Assembly (NCBI RefSeq): GCF_001014645.1
Contig: NZ_LASZ01000015.1
Location: 25,326 to 89,325 of the forward strand
DNA length: 64,000 bases
Reading direction: 5' to 3'
Origin: Luteimonas sp. FCS-9
Lineage (GTDB): Bacteria; Pseudomonadota; Gammaproteobacteria; Xanthomonadales; Xanthomonadaceae
The notes under the pieces are model-generated. The model worked only from the letters and a program-made list of their open reading frames with translations. It was not told the DNA's origin and searched no databases. Both the position numbers and the translations under genes were made by a program. Positions within the stretch are counted from its first letter, which is position 1, and every line of letters starts with the position of its first letter. Of this stretch, positions 17,003 to 26,072 are shown in pieces.

Positions 17003-18451
17003 ATGCAACGCACCCTCGCCCCCGAGCGCCTCGCCGGCCTGGTCGGCCGCCTGGACAGTGCCCCCGCCTATCGCGCGCTGTGCCTGGCGCTGCAGGAGCT
17101 GATCGGCGACGGCCGCATCCCGATCGACACCCGCCTGCCCAGCGAGCGCGCGGTCGCCGGCGCGCTGGGCATCTCGCGCAACACCGTCACGCGCGCCTAT
17201 GCCGAGCTGGCCGCGGCCGGGTTCGCGACCGCGCGCCAGGGCGCGGGCACATTCGCCGCGGTGCCGGTGGCGCGGCGGCGCGCGCACGACCACACGCTGG
17301 GCGCGGCGACGTTCGCCGACGACGCAATCGATCTCACCTGCGCGGCGGGGTCGGCCACGCCCGGCACCGCGGCCGCGTACGCGCGCGCGCTCGCCGCGCT
17401 GCCGGCCTACCTGTCGGGCGACGGCTACCTGCCGTCCGGCCTGCCGGCGCTGCAGGCGCGGATCGCGGCGACGTACGCACGACGCGGCCTGCCGACGACG
17501 CCGGCGCAGATCGTCGTGACCTCCGGCGCGCTGTCGGCGATCGCGCTCGTCGCGCGCACGCTGTCGCGGCCCGGCGACCGCGTCCTAGTGGACACGCCCG
17601 GCTATCCGAACGCGATGGGCGCGCTGACGCTCGGCGGCGCGCGGCTGGTCGCAGCGCCCATGGGCGACCCGCTCGGCGACACGGGCTGGGACCTCGACGG
17701 CATCGAGTCCGCGTTGCGCGAAACCGCGCCGCGGCTGGCCTACGTCATCGCCGATTTCCACAATCCCACCGGCCTGCTGATGGACGAGGCCCAGCGCGCG
17801 CGCTGCGCGGCCGCGCTGGCGGCGGCCGGCACGCTCGCCGTCGTCGACGAGACGCTGCAGGCGACACGGCTGTCGGACGCGCCGATGCCGGCGCCGTTCG
17901 CCGCGTTCGCGCGCGACGCGGTCACGATCGGCAGCGCCTCGAAACTGTGCTGGGGCGGCCTGCGGGTGGGCTGGATCCGCGCACCGCAGCCGCTGGTCGC
18001 ACGCCTGGTCGCCGCGCGCGTGCAACTCGACCTGGGCAGTTCGCTGTTCGACCAGTTGGTGGCCGCCGAACTGCTCGACGACGCACCGATGCTCGCCGCG
18101 CGCCGCGACCAGGTGCGCCGCCAGCGCGACGCGCTCGCCCGGGCGCTGCGCACGCACCTGCCCGACTGGCGCTTCCGGCTGCCCGACGGCGGCCTGAGCC
18201 TGTGGGCGCGGCTGCCGCATAGCAGTGCGACCGCGCTGGCGGCCGACCTCGAGCGCGACGGCGTGCACCTGGCGCCCGGCCCGGTGTTCGGCGTCGAGGG
18301 CGGGTTCGACCGCTGGCTGCGGCTGCCCTACGCGAAACCCGAGGCGCAGCTGCTCGACGCGGTCGAGCGGATGGCGCAGCGCTGGACCGCCCTGCCGCGC
18401 GCCGGCGCGCGCGGGCGGCGCACGGCGTCCGCCCCGCCGCTGATCGCCTGA
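17003..18451 (+). CDS. MocR-like PLP-dependent GntR-family regulator
   Basis: 482 residues. The N-terminal winged helix carries PSERAVAGALGISRNTVTRAYAELAAAGF (residues ~45-75). The rest is an aminotransferase fold with YLPSGLPALQARIA, FHNPTG and the PLP lysine in GSASKLCWGGLRVGW. Such regulators sense PLP-linked or amino compounds. It is divergent from the YczE-like membrane protein gene, its likely target. The C-terminal ~20 residues are basic and low-complexity. Confidence 0.88.
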   Translation: MQRTLAPERLAGLVGRLDSAPAYRALCLALQELIGDGRIPIDTRLPSERAVAGALGISRNTVTRAYAELAAAGFATARQGAGTFAAVPVARRRAHDHTLGAATFADDAIDLTCAAGSATPGTAAAYARALAALPAYLSGDGYLPSGLPALQARIAATYARRGLPTTPAQIVVTSGALSAIALVARTLSRPGDRVLVDTPGYPNAMGALTLGGARLVAAPMGDPLGDTGWDLDGIESALRETAPRLAYVIADFHNPTGLLMDEAQRARCAAALAAAGTLAVVDETLQATRLSDAPMPAPFAAFARDAVTIGSASKLCWGGLRVGWIRAPQPLVARLVAARVQLDLGSSLFDQLVAAELLDDAPMLAARRDQVRRQRDALARALRTHLPDWRFRLPDGGLSLWARLPHSSATALAADLERDGVHLAPGPVFGVEGGFDRWLRLPYAKPEAQLLDAVERMAQRWTALPRAGARGRRTASAPPLIA

Positions 18452-18539
18452 GGGGCGGCGCACCGGGCACGCGTGCCGGATGCCCGCCTTCGGACACGCG
18501 CGAGGCGCCCGGCCGTCTTCGGCCGCACGCCGCTGCCGT

Positions 18540-19415
18540 TCAGCGATACGGGCCGGGCCCGCGCCAGACCGGCTCGCCGCGTCGGTAGACCTGCTGCATG
18601 TTGATGACCTCGCGCGCGTCGCCGATCTCCGCCATCGCGGGGTCCTCCGGGTCGAGCAGGCGGCACGGCCCCGAGTCGCGCCGCAGCGCGGTCTCCAGCG
18701 GGCAGACCATCAACTTGCGCGTGCCCGGCAGCGGCAGGAACACCCCGGTCATGCCCGCATCGCGCCACGCCTGCAGCCGCGTCTCGCTGCGCAGGTCGTA
18801 GTACACCTGGTAGCCGCCCACCTCCAGGCTGGGGTGCTCGGCATCGGCGTCGCGGCCGCGCGTGCGGCCGGCGGTCGGGCTGCGGGTCATGCCCGCGTTC
18901 ACCGGCGCGGTCTCGGTGGGCAGCATGCCCGGCGGCTGGCCCCAGGTGTGGTCGCGCCGCGGCGGCGACGGCGGACTGGCGGCCGGTGCCTGCGCGGGCG
19001 CGGGCGTCGGCGGCGAACTGGCCTGCGGCGGCGAAGGCGCCGGGTCCGGAATCGGCGCCTCCACCGGCACGTCGGCGGGCGCCCGCGTCTCGGGCAAGGC
19101 CGTCTCCGCGCGTTCGACGCGCGTGGTCTGCAGGCGCGACGAGGCCGGCGCGGGCGCCGCCGATGGACGCGACGGCGGCGGCGGGCTGGGCGGCGCCTCG
19201 ACCGCCTGCGGCGGCGGGATACCGACGAAGTCCACGACCATCCGGCTGCCCGACGACGCGCCCTGCGGCGTGGTCACCGGCACCGGCTGCGACGCCAGCA
19301 GGAGCAGCACGGCGAGCACGTGCAGCAGCGCGCTCGCCAGCGCGGCGATCCACGGCTGCAGGCGTTCGATACGGGACGCGTTCCCGGCGTGCGCGCGACG
19401 CGATGCCGGGCTCAT
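18540..19415 (-). CDS. TonB-like proline-rich membrane-anchored protein
   Basis: 291 residues from MSPASRRAHAGN. One N-terminal transmembrane segment (IAALASALLHVLAVLLLLAS) is followed by a Pro/Ala-rich spacer (residues ~50-165), then a compact C-terminal domain with EVGGYQVYYDLRSETRLQAW and FLPLPGTRKLMVCPLE. The layout resembles TonB or energy-transducing proteins, but the C-terminus lacks a clear TonB signature. Similar proteins are annotated as hypothetical in Xanthomonadaceae. An earlier Met (MPHSPRPSP) is an alternative start. Function not assigned. Confidence 0.6.
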   Translation of the reverse strand: MSPASRRAHAGNASRIERLQPWIAALASALLHVLAVLLLLASQPVPVTTPQGASSGSRMVVDFVGIPPPQAVEAPPSPPPPSRPSAAPAPASSRLQTTRVERAETALPETRAPADVPVEAPIPDPAPSPPQASSPPTPAPAQAPAASPPSPPRRDHTWGQPPGMLPTETAPVNAGMTRSPTAGRTRGRDADAEHPSLEVGGYQVYYDLRSETRLQAWRDAGMTGVFLPLPGTRKLMVCPLETALRRDSGPCRLLDPEDPAMAEIGDAREVINMQQVYRRGEPVWRGPGPYR

Positions 19416-19597
19416 GCCGCCGGCGAGGCGTCGGGGGTGCAGGCCTTCATGCGGGTGCCAGGAGGGGGACGGCCGGGGGGAGTGCGGCATCGTAACGCGA
19501 GGCGGTCCCCGATCGCCGCCTCGCCAGGGCATCGATCACGCAATGGCCCCGGCGCGCGCACCCAGGTTCGCCCGACGCATCGTCCGCGCAACGCAAA

Positions 19598-19624
19598 CGG
19601 CCCGGCGCTGAACGCACCGGGCCG
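19598..19624 (-). terminator. Rho-independent-like terminator after the DUF3597 gene
   Basis: Stem CGGCCCGG / CCGGGCCG with an 11-base loop, 25 bases past the DUF3597 stop. On the minus strand it is followed by a short T run (TTTGCGTT). Confidence 0.55.
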
Positions 19625-19648
19625 CTGCGGGCATCGCCGTGACGCGGA

Positions 19649-20086
19649 TCAGTCCCGGAGTTCGGCCGGCACCTTGCCGCCGTTCTCGGCGAGCTTGCGC
19701 ATCACCGCCTTGTGCAGCGCGAGGTTCTGCTCGGCGCTGCCGTGCGGGCCGGCGTTGACGCCGAGCTCGGTCGCCAGTTCCTTGCGGGCATCGAGATTCG
19801 AATCGAGGTCGAGCAGCTTCAACAGGTCGACGATGGAGTGGCGCCAGTCGCTCTTGCCGCCCTTCTCCTGCGCGATGCCGGTCAGCACCGCCTCGACGTC
19901 GACCGGCTCGGCAGCCGGCGTCGGCGCGGGCGCCGCGGGGGCTGGATTGCGCGCCGGCGGCGACACCTTCGGATCGTTCTGGCTGCCGGTGAAGACGACC
20001 GGTGCCGGCTTCTTGACCGCGGGCGCGGGCGACGACGTGGCCTTGCGGCCGAAGATGCGATCGGAAATCCGGGAGAACAGGCCCAT
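19649..20086 (-). CDS. DUF3597 domain protein
   Basis: 145 residues from MGLFSRISDRIFGRK with a GGAG site upstream. A Pro/Ala linker (residues ~20-70) precedes the conserved domain: VDVEAVLTGIAQEKGGKSDW, RHSIVDLLKLLDLDSNLDAR and KELATELGVNAG are DUF3597 features. The family is named from structure and the segment looks LysM-adjacent or peptide-binding, but no function is established. It stands alone with its own terminator. Confidence 0.82.
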   Translation of the reverse strand: MGLFSRISDRIFGRKATSSPAPAVKKPAPVVFTGSQNDPKVSPPARNPAPAAPAPTPAAEPVDVEAVLTGIAQEKGGKSDWRHSIVDLLKLLDLDSNLDARKELATELGVNAGPHGSAEQNLALHKAVMRKLAENGGKVPAELRD

Positions 20087-20321
20087 GCGCGAAGCTCCAT
20101 CAGACGGGAACGACGATTGTGCTGGCCGGATCGCAAAGATCGTATGAAAGCCGCGTCGACTCCCGCCCGCCCCACCGGGCACCGCATCACGTCCCGCGGC
20201 GGCAGGCCGTCGCAGTTCCGTCGACCGCATACGTATGCGGCGCCGTCGCCCCTGGATGCTGCAGCGCGATGCCCGCTACACCGGCGGCGCGCCGCGTGGC
20301 GCGGTCGTGGGGAACAGGCAC

Positions 20322-21761
20322 ATGGACGAGATCACCGGAACGACGCCGGGCGCGCGCACGCGCCAGACCGCCACCCGCTGGCGGGGCCGACTGGCCGCCT
20401 GGCTGCTGCTGGCCTGCACGGCCGGGGCGGCGCAGGCCGACGTCATCCTGCACGCGTTCAACTGGCCGTACGCCACCGTCGAGGCACGCGCGGCGCAGAT
20501 CGCGCAGGCCGGCTACCGCAAGGTGCTGGTGGCGCCGGCGTACCGCTCGCAGGGCAATGAGTGGTGGGCGCGCTACCAGCCGCAGGACCTGCGGGTGATC
20601 GACCATCCGCTGGGCGACACCGAGTCCTTCGCCAGCATGGTGCAGGCGCTGGCCGAGCACGGCGTGGAGACCTACGCCGACATCGTGCTCAACCACATGG
20701 CCAACGAGGCGTGGATGCGCCCCGACCTGAACTATCCGGGCGCCGCGGTGCTGTCGACCTATGCCGGCGACCCGGCGCGCCATGCCGGCCTGCGCCTGTT
20801 CGGCGACCTGTCGGTCAACCAGTTCGGCGCGGCGGACTTCGGCCCGGCCGCCTGCATCGTCGACTACGGCGATGCGTACCAGGTACGGCACTACCGCATC
20901 TGCGGCGGCGATGGCGATCCCGGCCTGCCCGACCTCGTCGCCAACGACTGGGTCGTTGCGCAGCAGCGCAGCTACCTGCAGGCACTCAAGGGGCTGGGCG
21001 TGACCGGCTTTCGCGTCGACGCCGCCAAGCACATGACCTTCGAGCACATGAACCGCGTGTTCGACGCCGGCATCCGCGCTGGCGCGCACGTGTTCGGCGA
21101 GGTCATCACCACCGGCGGCGCCGGTACCGGCGACTACGACGGCTTCCTCGCGCCGTACCTGGCACAGACCCCGCACGGCGCCTACGACTTCCCGCTGTTC
21201 AACGCGCTGCGCAACGCCCTGCTGCCGTCCGGCGGCCTGCAGGCACTGGTCGACCCGGGCGCGTTCGGCCAGGCGCTGCCGGCTGCGCGCGCGGTGACGT
21301 TCGCCGTGACCCACGACATCCCCAACAACGCCGGCTTCCGCTACGCGATCCTCGACCCGGTCGACGAGACGCTCGCCTACGCCTATCTGCTGGGCCGCGA
21401 CGGCGGTGTACCGATGCTGTATTCCGACAACGACGAAAGCGGCGACGGCCGCTGGGTGGATGCCTGGCGCCGCGCGGACCTGGTGCGCATGGTCGGCTTC
21501 CACAACGCCATGCAGGGCCGCGACATGCAGGTGCTGTCCTACGGCGCCTGCCACCTGCTGCTGCGCCGCGGCGATGCCGGCATCGTCGGCATCAACAAGT
21601 GCGGCACGCCGGTGGAGGCGACCGTGTCGATGGACGGCAGCGTGCTGCACTGGCACGAGCCCTACACCGACGTGCTCGACACCGGCAACACGATCGTCAT
21701 CGACCGCGCCGCCTACACCTTCCGCCTGCCGCCGCGGCAGGCGCGGATGTGGCGGCGCTGA
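20322..21761 (+). CDS. GH13 alpha-amylase, secreted
   Basis: 479 residues from MDEITGTTPGART; the signal peptide covers WRGRLAAWLLLACTAGAAQA. The TIM barrel carries ETYADIVLNHMANE (region I), GFRVDAAKHMT with the nucleophile Asp (region II), HVFGEVIT with the acid Glu (region III) and VTHDIPNNAG in place of the usual NHD (region IV), so the third Asp is kept. Mature protein begins near ADVILHAFNWPY. It should hydrolyse alpha-1,4 glucans outside the cell. No ATG has a strong ribosome site, and an in-frame start 29 codons upstream is less likely. Confidence 0.87.
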   Translation: MDEITGTTPGARTRQTATRWRGRLAAWLLLACTAGAAQADVILHAFNWPYATVEARAAQIAQAGYRKVLVAPAYRSQGNEWWARYQPQDLRVIDHPLGDTESFASMVQALAEHGVETYADIVLNHMANEAWMRPDLNYPGAAVLSTYAGDPARHAGLRLFGDLSVNQFGAADFGPAACIVDYGDAYQVRHYRICGGDGDPGLPDLVANDWVVAQQRSYLQALKGLGVTGFRVDAAKHMTFEHMNRVFDAGIRAGAHVFGEVITTGGAGTGDYDGFLAPYLAQTPHGAYDFPLFNALRNALLPSGGLQALVDPGAFGQALPAARAVTFAVTHDIPNNAGFRYAILDPVDETLAYAYLLGRDGGVPMLYSDNDESGDGRWVDAWRRADLVRMVGFHNAMQGRDMQVLSYGACHLLLRRGDAGIVGINKCGTPVEATVSMDGSVLHWHEPYTDVLDTGNTIVIDRAAYTFRLPPRQARMWRR

Positions 21762-21926
21762 GGCGGCCGGCTCCCACCGCGGCGGCGACGCACCGTGGAC
21801 CGCCGCATCCGGGAAGTCTCGTCCCGGTCGCGGCCGCGTCGCGCTGCCGGCGTCTCCTGGCGTTCACGCGCACGGTGCGAGCGTGCGGCGTCCCCTGCCG
21901 CTGTGCCCACCGCCCCGGAGGCGAAC

Positions 21927-22154
21927 ATGAAGACGATCAACATCGTGACCCTGGTCCTGGTCATCATCGGCGGCATCAACTGGGGGCTGGTCGGCCTCGC
22001 CCAGTTCGACCTCGTCGCGGCGATCTTCGGCGGGCAGGACGCCCCGCTCGCACGGGCCGTCTACGTGCTGGTGGGCCTGTCGGCCCTGTGGCAGCTGGTG
22101 CCGCTGTTCGGTGCCGGGTCGGCCGGCGAGGCGCGCGCGCAGCGCGACCGCTGA
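21927..22154 (+). CDS. DUF378 small membrane protein
   Basis: 75 residues from MKTINIVTLVLVIIGGINWG with CGGAGG upstream. The GGINWGLVGLAQFDLVAAIFG motif is the DUF378 signature, followed by a second hydrophobic helix (AVYVLVGLSALWQLVPLFG). It has two membrane segments and unknown function. It is a separate unit downstream of the amylase gene. Confidence 0.88.
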   Translation: MKTINIVTLVLVIIGGINWGLVGLAQFDLVAAIFGGQDAPLARAVYVLVGLSALWQLVPLFGAGSAGEARAQRDR

Positions 22155-22279
22155 GCCACATGCGTGGTGCCACGCGTCGGCCGGGCAGGCCAACGCGGCG
22201 TGGCGCACGCTGCATCGGCTGACCGTCAGCGCGTGCCCTTTCGCGAAGCGGAGGGCGTGCGCACGTCCGCGCACCGTGT

Positions 22280-23014
22280 TCAGTACGGACTCGCCACCGG
22301 GCGCACGAGCACCTCGCTGACATCGACATCCGCCGGCTGTTCCAGCGCGTAGGCGATCGCGCGCGCGACGGCCGCCGGTGCGATCGTGATTCTGCGGAAA
22401 TCCCGCATGCCCTCGGCCGCGCCCGCATGGGTGATCGTGTCGGCGAGCTCCGAGGTCGTCGTGCCGGGGCTGACCACGGTCACGCGCAGGCGGTCGGTCT
22501 CCTGGCGCAGGCCTTCCGACAGCGCCCACACCGCGTACTTGGTCGCGCAGTAGACGGCCGACGTGGGGAACACCCGGTGCGCGCCGATCGAGGCCACGTT
22601 GACCACGTGGCCGAAGCCCTGGCGCTCCATCGCCGGCAGCACCGCGGCGATGCCGTGCAGCACGCCGCGCAGATTCACGTCGATCATCCGGTTCCATTCG
22701 TCGAGCTTGAGCGCCGACAGCGGCGAGAGCGGCATCACTCCGGCGTTGTTGACGATGGCGTCGATGCGCCCGTGCGCGGCGAGCGCGTGATCGCCGAACG
22801 CCTGCACGTCCTCGCGCGAGACGACGTCCAGCGCACGGGCCTCGGCCCGCCCGCCAGCGGCCCCGATCTCGGCGACGAGTGCTTCGAGGCGTTCGGTGCG
22901 ACGCGCGCCGAGCACGACGGTGGCGCCGCGCGCCGCGAGATCGCGCGCGGTGGCGGCGCCGATGCCGCTGCTGGCGCCGGTGATCAGGACGATGCGGTCG
23001 GTCAGGGTCTGCAT
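22280..23014 (-). CDS. Short-chain dehydrogenase/reductase
   Basis: 244 residues. The NADP motif LITGASSGIGAATARDLA, NNAGV, the catalytic Ser in VNVASIGAHRV and YCATKYAVWALSEGLRQ are all present. PGTTTSEL and LVRPVAS match the YdfG/oxidoreductase-with-unknown-substrate group. It is divergent from a LysR gene 95 bases away that probably controls it. The substrate is not predictable. Confidence 0.88.
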   Translation of the reverse strand: MQTLTDRIVLITGASSGIGAATARDLAARGATVVLGARRTERLEALVAEIGAAGGRAEARALDVVSREDVQAFGDHALAAHGRIDAIVNNAGVMPLSPLSALKLDEWNRMIDVNLRGVLHGIAAVLPAMERQGFGHVVNVASIGAHRVFPTSAVYCATKYAVWALSEGLRQETDRLRVTVVSPGTTTSELADTITHAGAAEGMRDFRRITIAPAAVARAIAYALEQPADVDVSEVLVRPVASPY

Positions 23015-23109
23015 GGGAACGCTCCGGTTGGGGGGCGCCCATCGTCCGCGGCGTGCCGCGTCGCCGGTATTCCCTCGCCACTGCACGCGCTGGTTAGACT
23101 CGCTCACCA

Positions 23110-24009
23110 ATGGACCTCGACCTCAACCTGCTGCGCGTCTTCCTCGCCGTCGCCGAGGGCCCGAACTTCCGCGCCGCGGCCGACCGCCTCGGCGTGACCC
23201 GCTCGGCGGTCAGCCAGGGCATCCGCCGGCTCGAGGACACGCTCGGTGTCGCGCTGGTGCAGCGCTCCACGCGCAGCGTCCGCCTGACCGAGGCCGGCGA
23301 GCGCCTGCACCGCCAGGTCGCCGCGCCGTTGGACGCCCTGGGCACCGCGCTCGACGAAGCCGTCGACGACGGCCCGCCGCGCGGCCTGCTGCGCGTGGCC
23401 GTCACCTCGATCGCCGAGCGCTTCCTCTCTGGCCCGCTGATCGCGACGTTCGCCCAGGCCTATCCCGGCATCGTGCTGGACGTGACCGTCACCGACGAGA
23501 CCTTCGACATCGTCGCCACCGGCTTCGACGCCGGCGTGCGCCTGGGCGAGGTGATCGAGCAGGACATGGTCGCCGTGCCGCTGACCGGCCCGCAGCGAGA
23601 GGTCGCCGTGGCCGCGCCGGACTACCTCGCCCGCCACGGCGTGCCTGCGCATCCGCGCGAGCTCGTCGCGCACCGCTGCATCGGCTGGCGCATGACGCCG
23701 GCAGTCGCCCCGCATCGCTGGGAGTTCGTCGAGGACGGCCGCCCGTTCGACGTGCAGGTCGCGCCCCAGGTCACGACCAACGACATGCTGCTGATGATCC
23801 GCACCGCGCTGGCCGGGGGCGGCATCACGTTCGGCATCGAGGAGACGTTCGCACCCTACCTCGCGCGCGGCGCACTGGTGCCGCTGCTGCAGGACTACCT
23901 GCCGCCGTTCCCTGGGTTCTTCCTGTATTTCCCCAACCGCCGCCACCAGCCGCCGAAGCTGCGCGCGCTGGTCGAGCACGTGCGCGCGTACCGCGACGAC
24001 GTCCGTTAG
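23110..24009 (+). CDS. LysR-family transcriptional regulator
   Basis: 299 residues. The DNA-binding domain is MDLDLNLLRVFLAVAEGPNF, AADRLGVTRSAVSQGIRRLE and STRSVRLTEAGERL. The effector domain has GLLRVAVTSIAERFLSGPLI and FDAGVRLGEVIEQDM, typical of the CrgA/DsdC-like subgroup regulating adjacent oxidoreductases. It is divergent from the SDR gene, its likely target. A short plain intergenic region holds no obvious T-N11-A palindrome that I could fix by eye. Confidence 0.9.
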   Translation: MDLDLNLLRVFLAVAEGPNFRAAADRLGVTRSAVSQGIRRLEDTLGVALVQRSTRSVRLTEAGERLHRQVAAPLDALGTALDEAVDDGPPRGLLRVAVTSIAERFLSGPLIATFAQAYPGIVLDVTVTDETFDIVATGFDAGVRLGEVIEQDMVAVPLTGPQREVAVAAPDYLARHGVPAHPRELVAHRCIGWRMTPAVAPHRWEFVEDGRPFDVQVAPQVTTNDMLLMIRTALAGGGITFGIEETFAPYLARGALVPLLQDYLPPFPGFFLYFPNRRHQPPKLRALVEHVRAYRDDVR

Positions 24010-24245
24010 CCGCCTCCCACACCGTGCCTCGCCATGCCCGGGGCACGGTCCGTTCGAGCACGCGTGGACGTTCGTTCGAGCGCAATGCACGCTCGGACGC
24101 GACAGGGATTTGCAAACGATTGTGTCGGGCGCGCCGGTGGACACATCGTGTGGATGTCTCCCACTGCACCATGGCCGCCAACGTCCCCTGGACAGGACGC
24201 CCTGTCCCAATCGCCGCCGGGGTCGTGTCAGCAAGGAGAAGCACG
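24010..24245. other. Intergenic region, 5' leader of the small protein gene
   Basis: No gene is seen in these 236 bases. Inverted CGTTCGAGC-type motifs (TTCGAGCACGCGTGGACG and TTCGTTCGAGCGCAATGC) occur near 24,050-24,090 and could be regulatory. A good AAGGAG site ends the region. Confidence 0.4.
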
Positions 24246-24476
24246 ATGGATATCCAGCGCCTGTTCTCTCATCCTTTGCGCCTGAGCCCGGCCGAAATCC
24301 AGCGCGAAACGTGGCTGTCGCTCGAGAACCGGGAGCGCTACCACAGGCAGTCGGCCAACACCCTGGTGAACGCACTGGCATCCCTTCCGCCGCGGCCCGC
24401 CGTCGCGATGACGACCGTCGAGTCGTCGGCCAGCACGGATACCGCCCAGGCCGGAAATCCGCACACCCTTCGCTGA
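24246..24476 (+). CDS. Small hypothetical protein, 76 aa
   Basis: Begins MDIQRLFSHPLRLSPAEIQR after a strong AAGGAG seven bases upstream, which supports real translation. The first 45 residues are charged and probably helical (ETWLSLENRERYHRQSANTL); the rest is Ala/Ser/Thr-rich. No signal peptide or membrane segment. I do not recognise the family. It stands alone between the LysR gene and the outer membrane barrel gene. Confidence 0.6.
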   Translation: MDIQRLFSHPLRLSPAEIQRETWLSLENRERYHRQSANTLVNALASLPPRPAVAMTTVESSASTDTAQAGNPHTLR

Positions 24477-24594
24477 TCCAACGCCGTATCCGGATCGCCG
24501 TCGGAACATGCAGCGTGCGGGGCAGGCAAACGCGTTTGTGCCTTCCGCAATGGCGTGGTGTGCTCTGGTCACCGCATCCATGACCTCGCTTCGA

Positions 24595-24631
24595 GCGACG
24601 GCGGCAGGCCCGATGCCGGACCTGCCGTCGC
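24595..24631 (-). terminator. Hairpin after the outer-membrane protein gene
   Basis: GCGACGGCGGCAGG pairs with CCTGCCGTCGC with a three-base bulge, 21 bases past the stop. There is no T-tract, so it is a weak terminator call. Confidence 0.4.
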
Positions 24632-24651
24632 AATGACGCGATGGCGACGGA

Positions 24652-25200
24652 TCAGAAGCGGAATTCGCCGCCCACGGTCACGTTGTCCACGTCGACCTCG
24701 ATGCCGGAGAACTCGCCGCGGTGGCGCGTGTAGTTCAGGCTCAGGCCCCAGCGGCGGTTGAAGTCGTAGCCGAGCGTCGCGCCGTAGTAGGGCTTGGTCG
24801 AGCCCTCGTCGTCGACGACGTCGAACGTGTCCTCGCGGATCTGCGCCACCATGCGCGCCACGCCTGCGCGCGCGCCGACGAAGAATCCTGCGCCGTCGGT
24901 GCCGAAGTTCTTCTTCAGCGCCACGCCGACGCCGAACGTCACCAGGTCGAAATCGGTGTCGTGGCCCAGGTCTTCGGTGTACAGCGTGCCGGCATGGCCT
25001 TCGACGGCGATGTTGGGCGTGAACCAGTAGCCGCCGGCGAACAGCGCCGAGGTGTCCGAATCGCTTTCGCGCAGGCCGTCGTAGCGGGCCTCGGTGTCCG
25101 CGCTGCCGACCTCGCCGCGGATGAAGGCGCCGCTGGCGGCGGCGTGCGTCGAGACGCCGGCCAGCGCGATGGCGGCGGCGAGGATCAGGGTGTGCTTCAT
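24652..25200 (-). CDS. Outer membrane beta-barrel protein (OmpA/opacity-type 8-strand)
   Basis: 182 residues from MKHTLILAAAIALAGVSTHA, a clear signal peptide cleaved after AAA. Alternating hydrophobic strands (FIRGEVGSADTEARY, TFGVGVALKKNF, FFVGARAGVARMV, YYGATLGYDFNRRWGLSLNY) and the terminal VTVGGEFRF with final Phe are typical for BAM-inserted barrels. AAGGACC precedes the ATG. It is probably a small structural porin-like protein; no specific function can be assigned. Confidence 0.82.
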   Translation of the reverse strand: MKHTLILAAAIALAGVSTHAAASGAFIRGEVGSADTEARYDGLRESDSDTSALFAGGYWFTPNIAVEGHAGTLYTEDLGHDTDFDLVTFGVGVALKKNFGTDGAGFFVGARAGVARMVAQIREDTFDVVDDEGSTKPYYGATLGYDFNRRWGLSLNYTRHRGEFSGIEVDVDNVTVGGEFRF

Positions 25201-25311
25201 CAGGTCCTTCCAGAAAGTGGATGCCCATCCGGGCGCGCGCACTGTGGAACTGGCCTGGGGTGTTGTCAATATTTCGTTAAAACAGGAATCCGGTAATCAG
25301 CACCGGAGGCG

Positions 25312-25654
25312 TTACTCGGCCGATGCTTCAATCCGTCCAACCAGCTCCGGCAAGGCACGTTGCACGGTTTCCCAAGCCACGCCCATGTCGATCTCGAAGT
25401 AGCCGTGCGCAATACGATTGCGCATGCCTTTCATGCCTGACCACGGGATCTGGGGATACCTTGTGAGCCGCTCCGGGTATCGCTCGATCAACTTGGCTGC
25501 AATCTCCGATGATCAGCAAGTTCATGGCGACCGCTTGCTGGGTGCGAGGATCCCCCAGGAAATCTTCGCGCGTCATGACTTCGACATAACCGCAGGCTTG
25601 TTGCGCCGCCCCGCGCATGTCCTCCAGCCAACCCGCAAACCGATCGTCGCTCAC
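25312..25654 (-). pseudogene. hepT: HepT-like HEPN toxin, disrupted by a frameshift
   Basis: Begins with GTG overlapping the mntA stop: VSDDRFAGWLEDM, then YVEVMTREDFLGD and QAVAMNLLIIG, the HEPN/DUF86 N-terminal half. At 25,503-25,504 the frame breaks. Reading the other frame from there gives IAAKLIERYPERL, YPQIPWSGMKGMRNRIAHGY and FEIDMGVAWETVQRALPEL with a TAA at 25,312. RNRIAH is the HEPN RNase RX4H motif and lies after the break. The lesion is consistent with loss of one GA unit from GGAGAGATT (IGE-I expected). Without it the protein would be about 114 residues. The antitoxin partner gene is intact. A sequencing error or phase variation is possible. Confidence 0.82.
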
Positions 25655-25941
25655 AGCGGTCGGGCTTCCCGCAGCACAGTGTCCCGGAACCTCGCAGGCA
25701 GGTCGCCAGGCGTGCGCACGTCGACCGGGACACCGAGCAGCTCCTCCAAGGCAGCTTGCAGCCCACCGAGGTCGAACAGCGTAGTTTCAGGCGTGGGGTC
25801 CACCAACAGATCGAGGTCGCTGCCGTCACGGTCGGTCCCATGCACCACCGATCCGTAGACGCGCGGATTGGCGACCCGAAAACGGCGGGCGGTGCCGTGC
25901 AGCGCGGTCAACTGGTGGCGGATGGCGTCGGAGGGTTTCAT
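25651..25941 (-). CDS. mntA: MntA-like minimal nucleotidyltransferase antitoxin
   Basis: 96 residues from MKPSDAIRHQLTALHGTA. The catalytic motif GSVVHGTDRDGSDLDLLVD (GSxxxG...SDxDLxV) is intact, so the protein can probably transfer nucleotides. Known MntA enzymes polyadenylylate the HepT toxin next to the HEPN motif to silence it. Here the partner HEPN gene directly downstream, overlapping by GTGA, is frameshifted. The base composition is visibly less GC-rich than the neighbouring housekeeping genes, suggesting acquisition. Confidence 0.87.
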   Translation of the reverse strand: MKPSDAIRHQLTALHGTARRFRVANPRVYGSVVHGTDRDGSDLDLLVDPTPETTLFDLGGLQAALEELLGVPVDVRTPGDLPARFRDTVLREARPL

Positions 25942-26072
25942 GGCCTGCTACCTACTCTGCGGAAAACGTCTGCTGCGAGCCCAGGCTCCACGATGACTGG
26001 TCGCTCACCGTCATCTTGCAAAACTGCCATAGCGCCGAGAATACTTGACCTCCGTAATCGCACACCATCACG

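Noticed and set aside
25850..25940. Short peptide MAVLQDDGERPVIVEP... ending at the mntA start as an extra antitoxin
   Set aside because: It has no ribosome site and no recognised family; probably chance open frame in the mntA leader.
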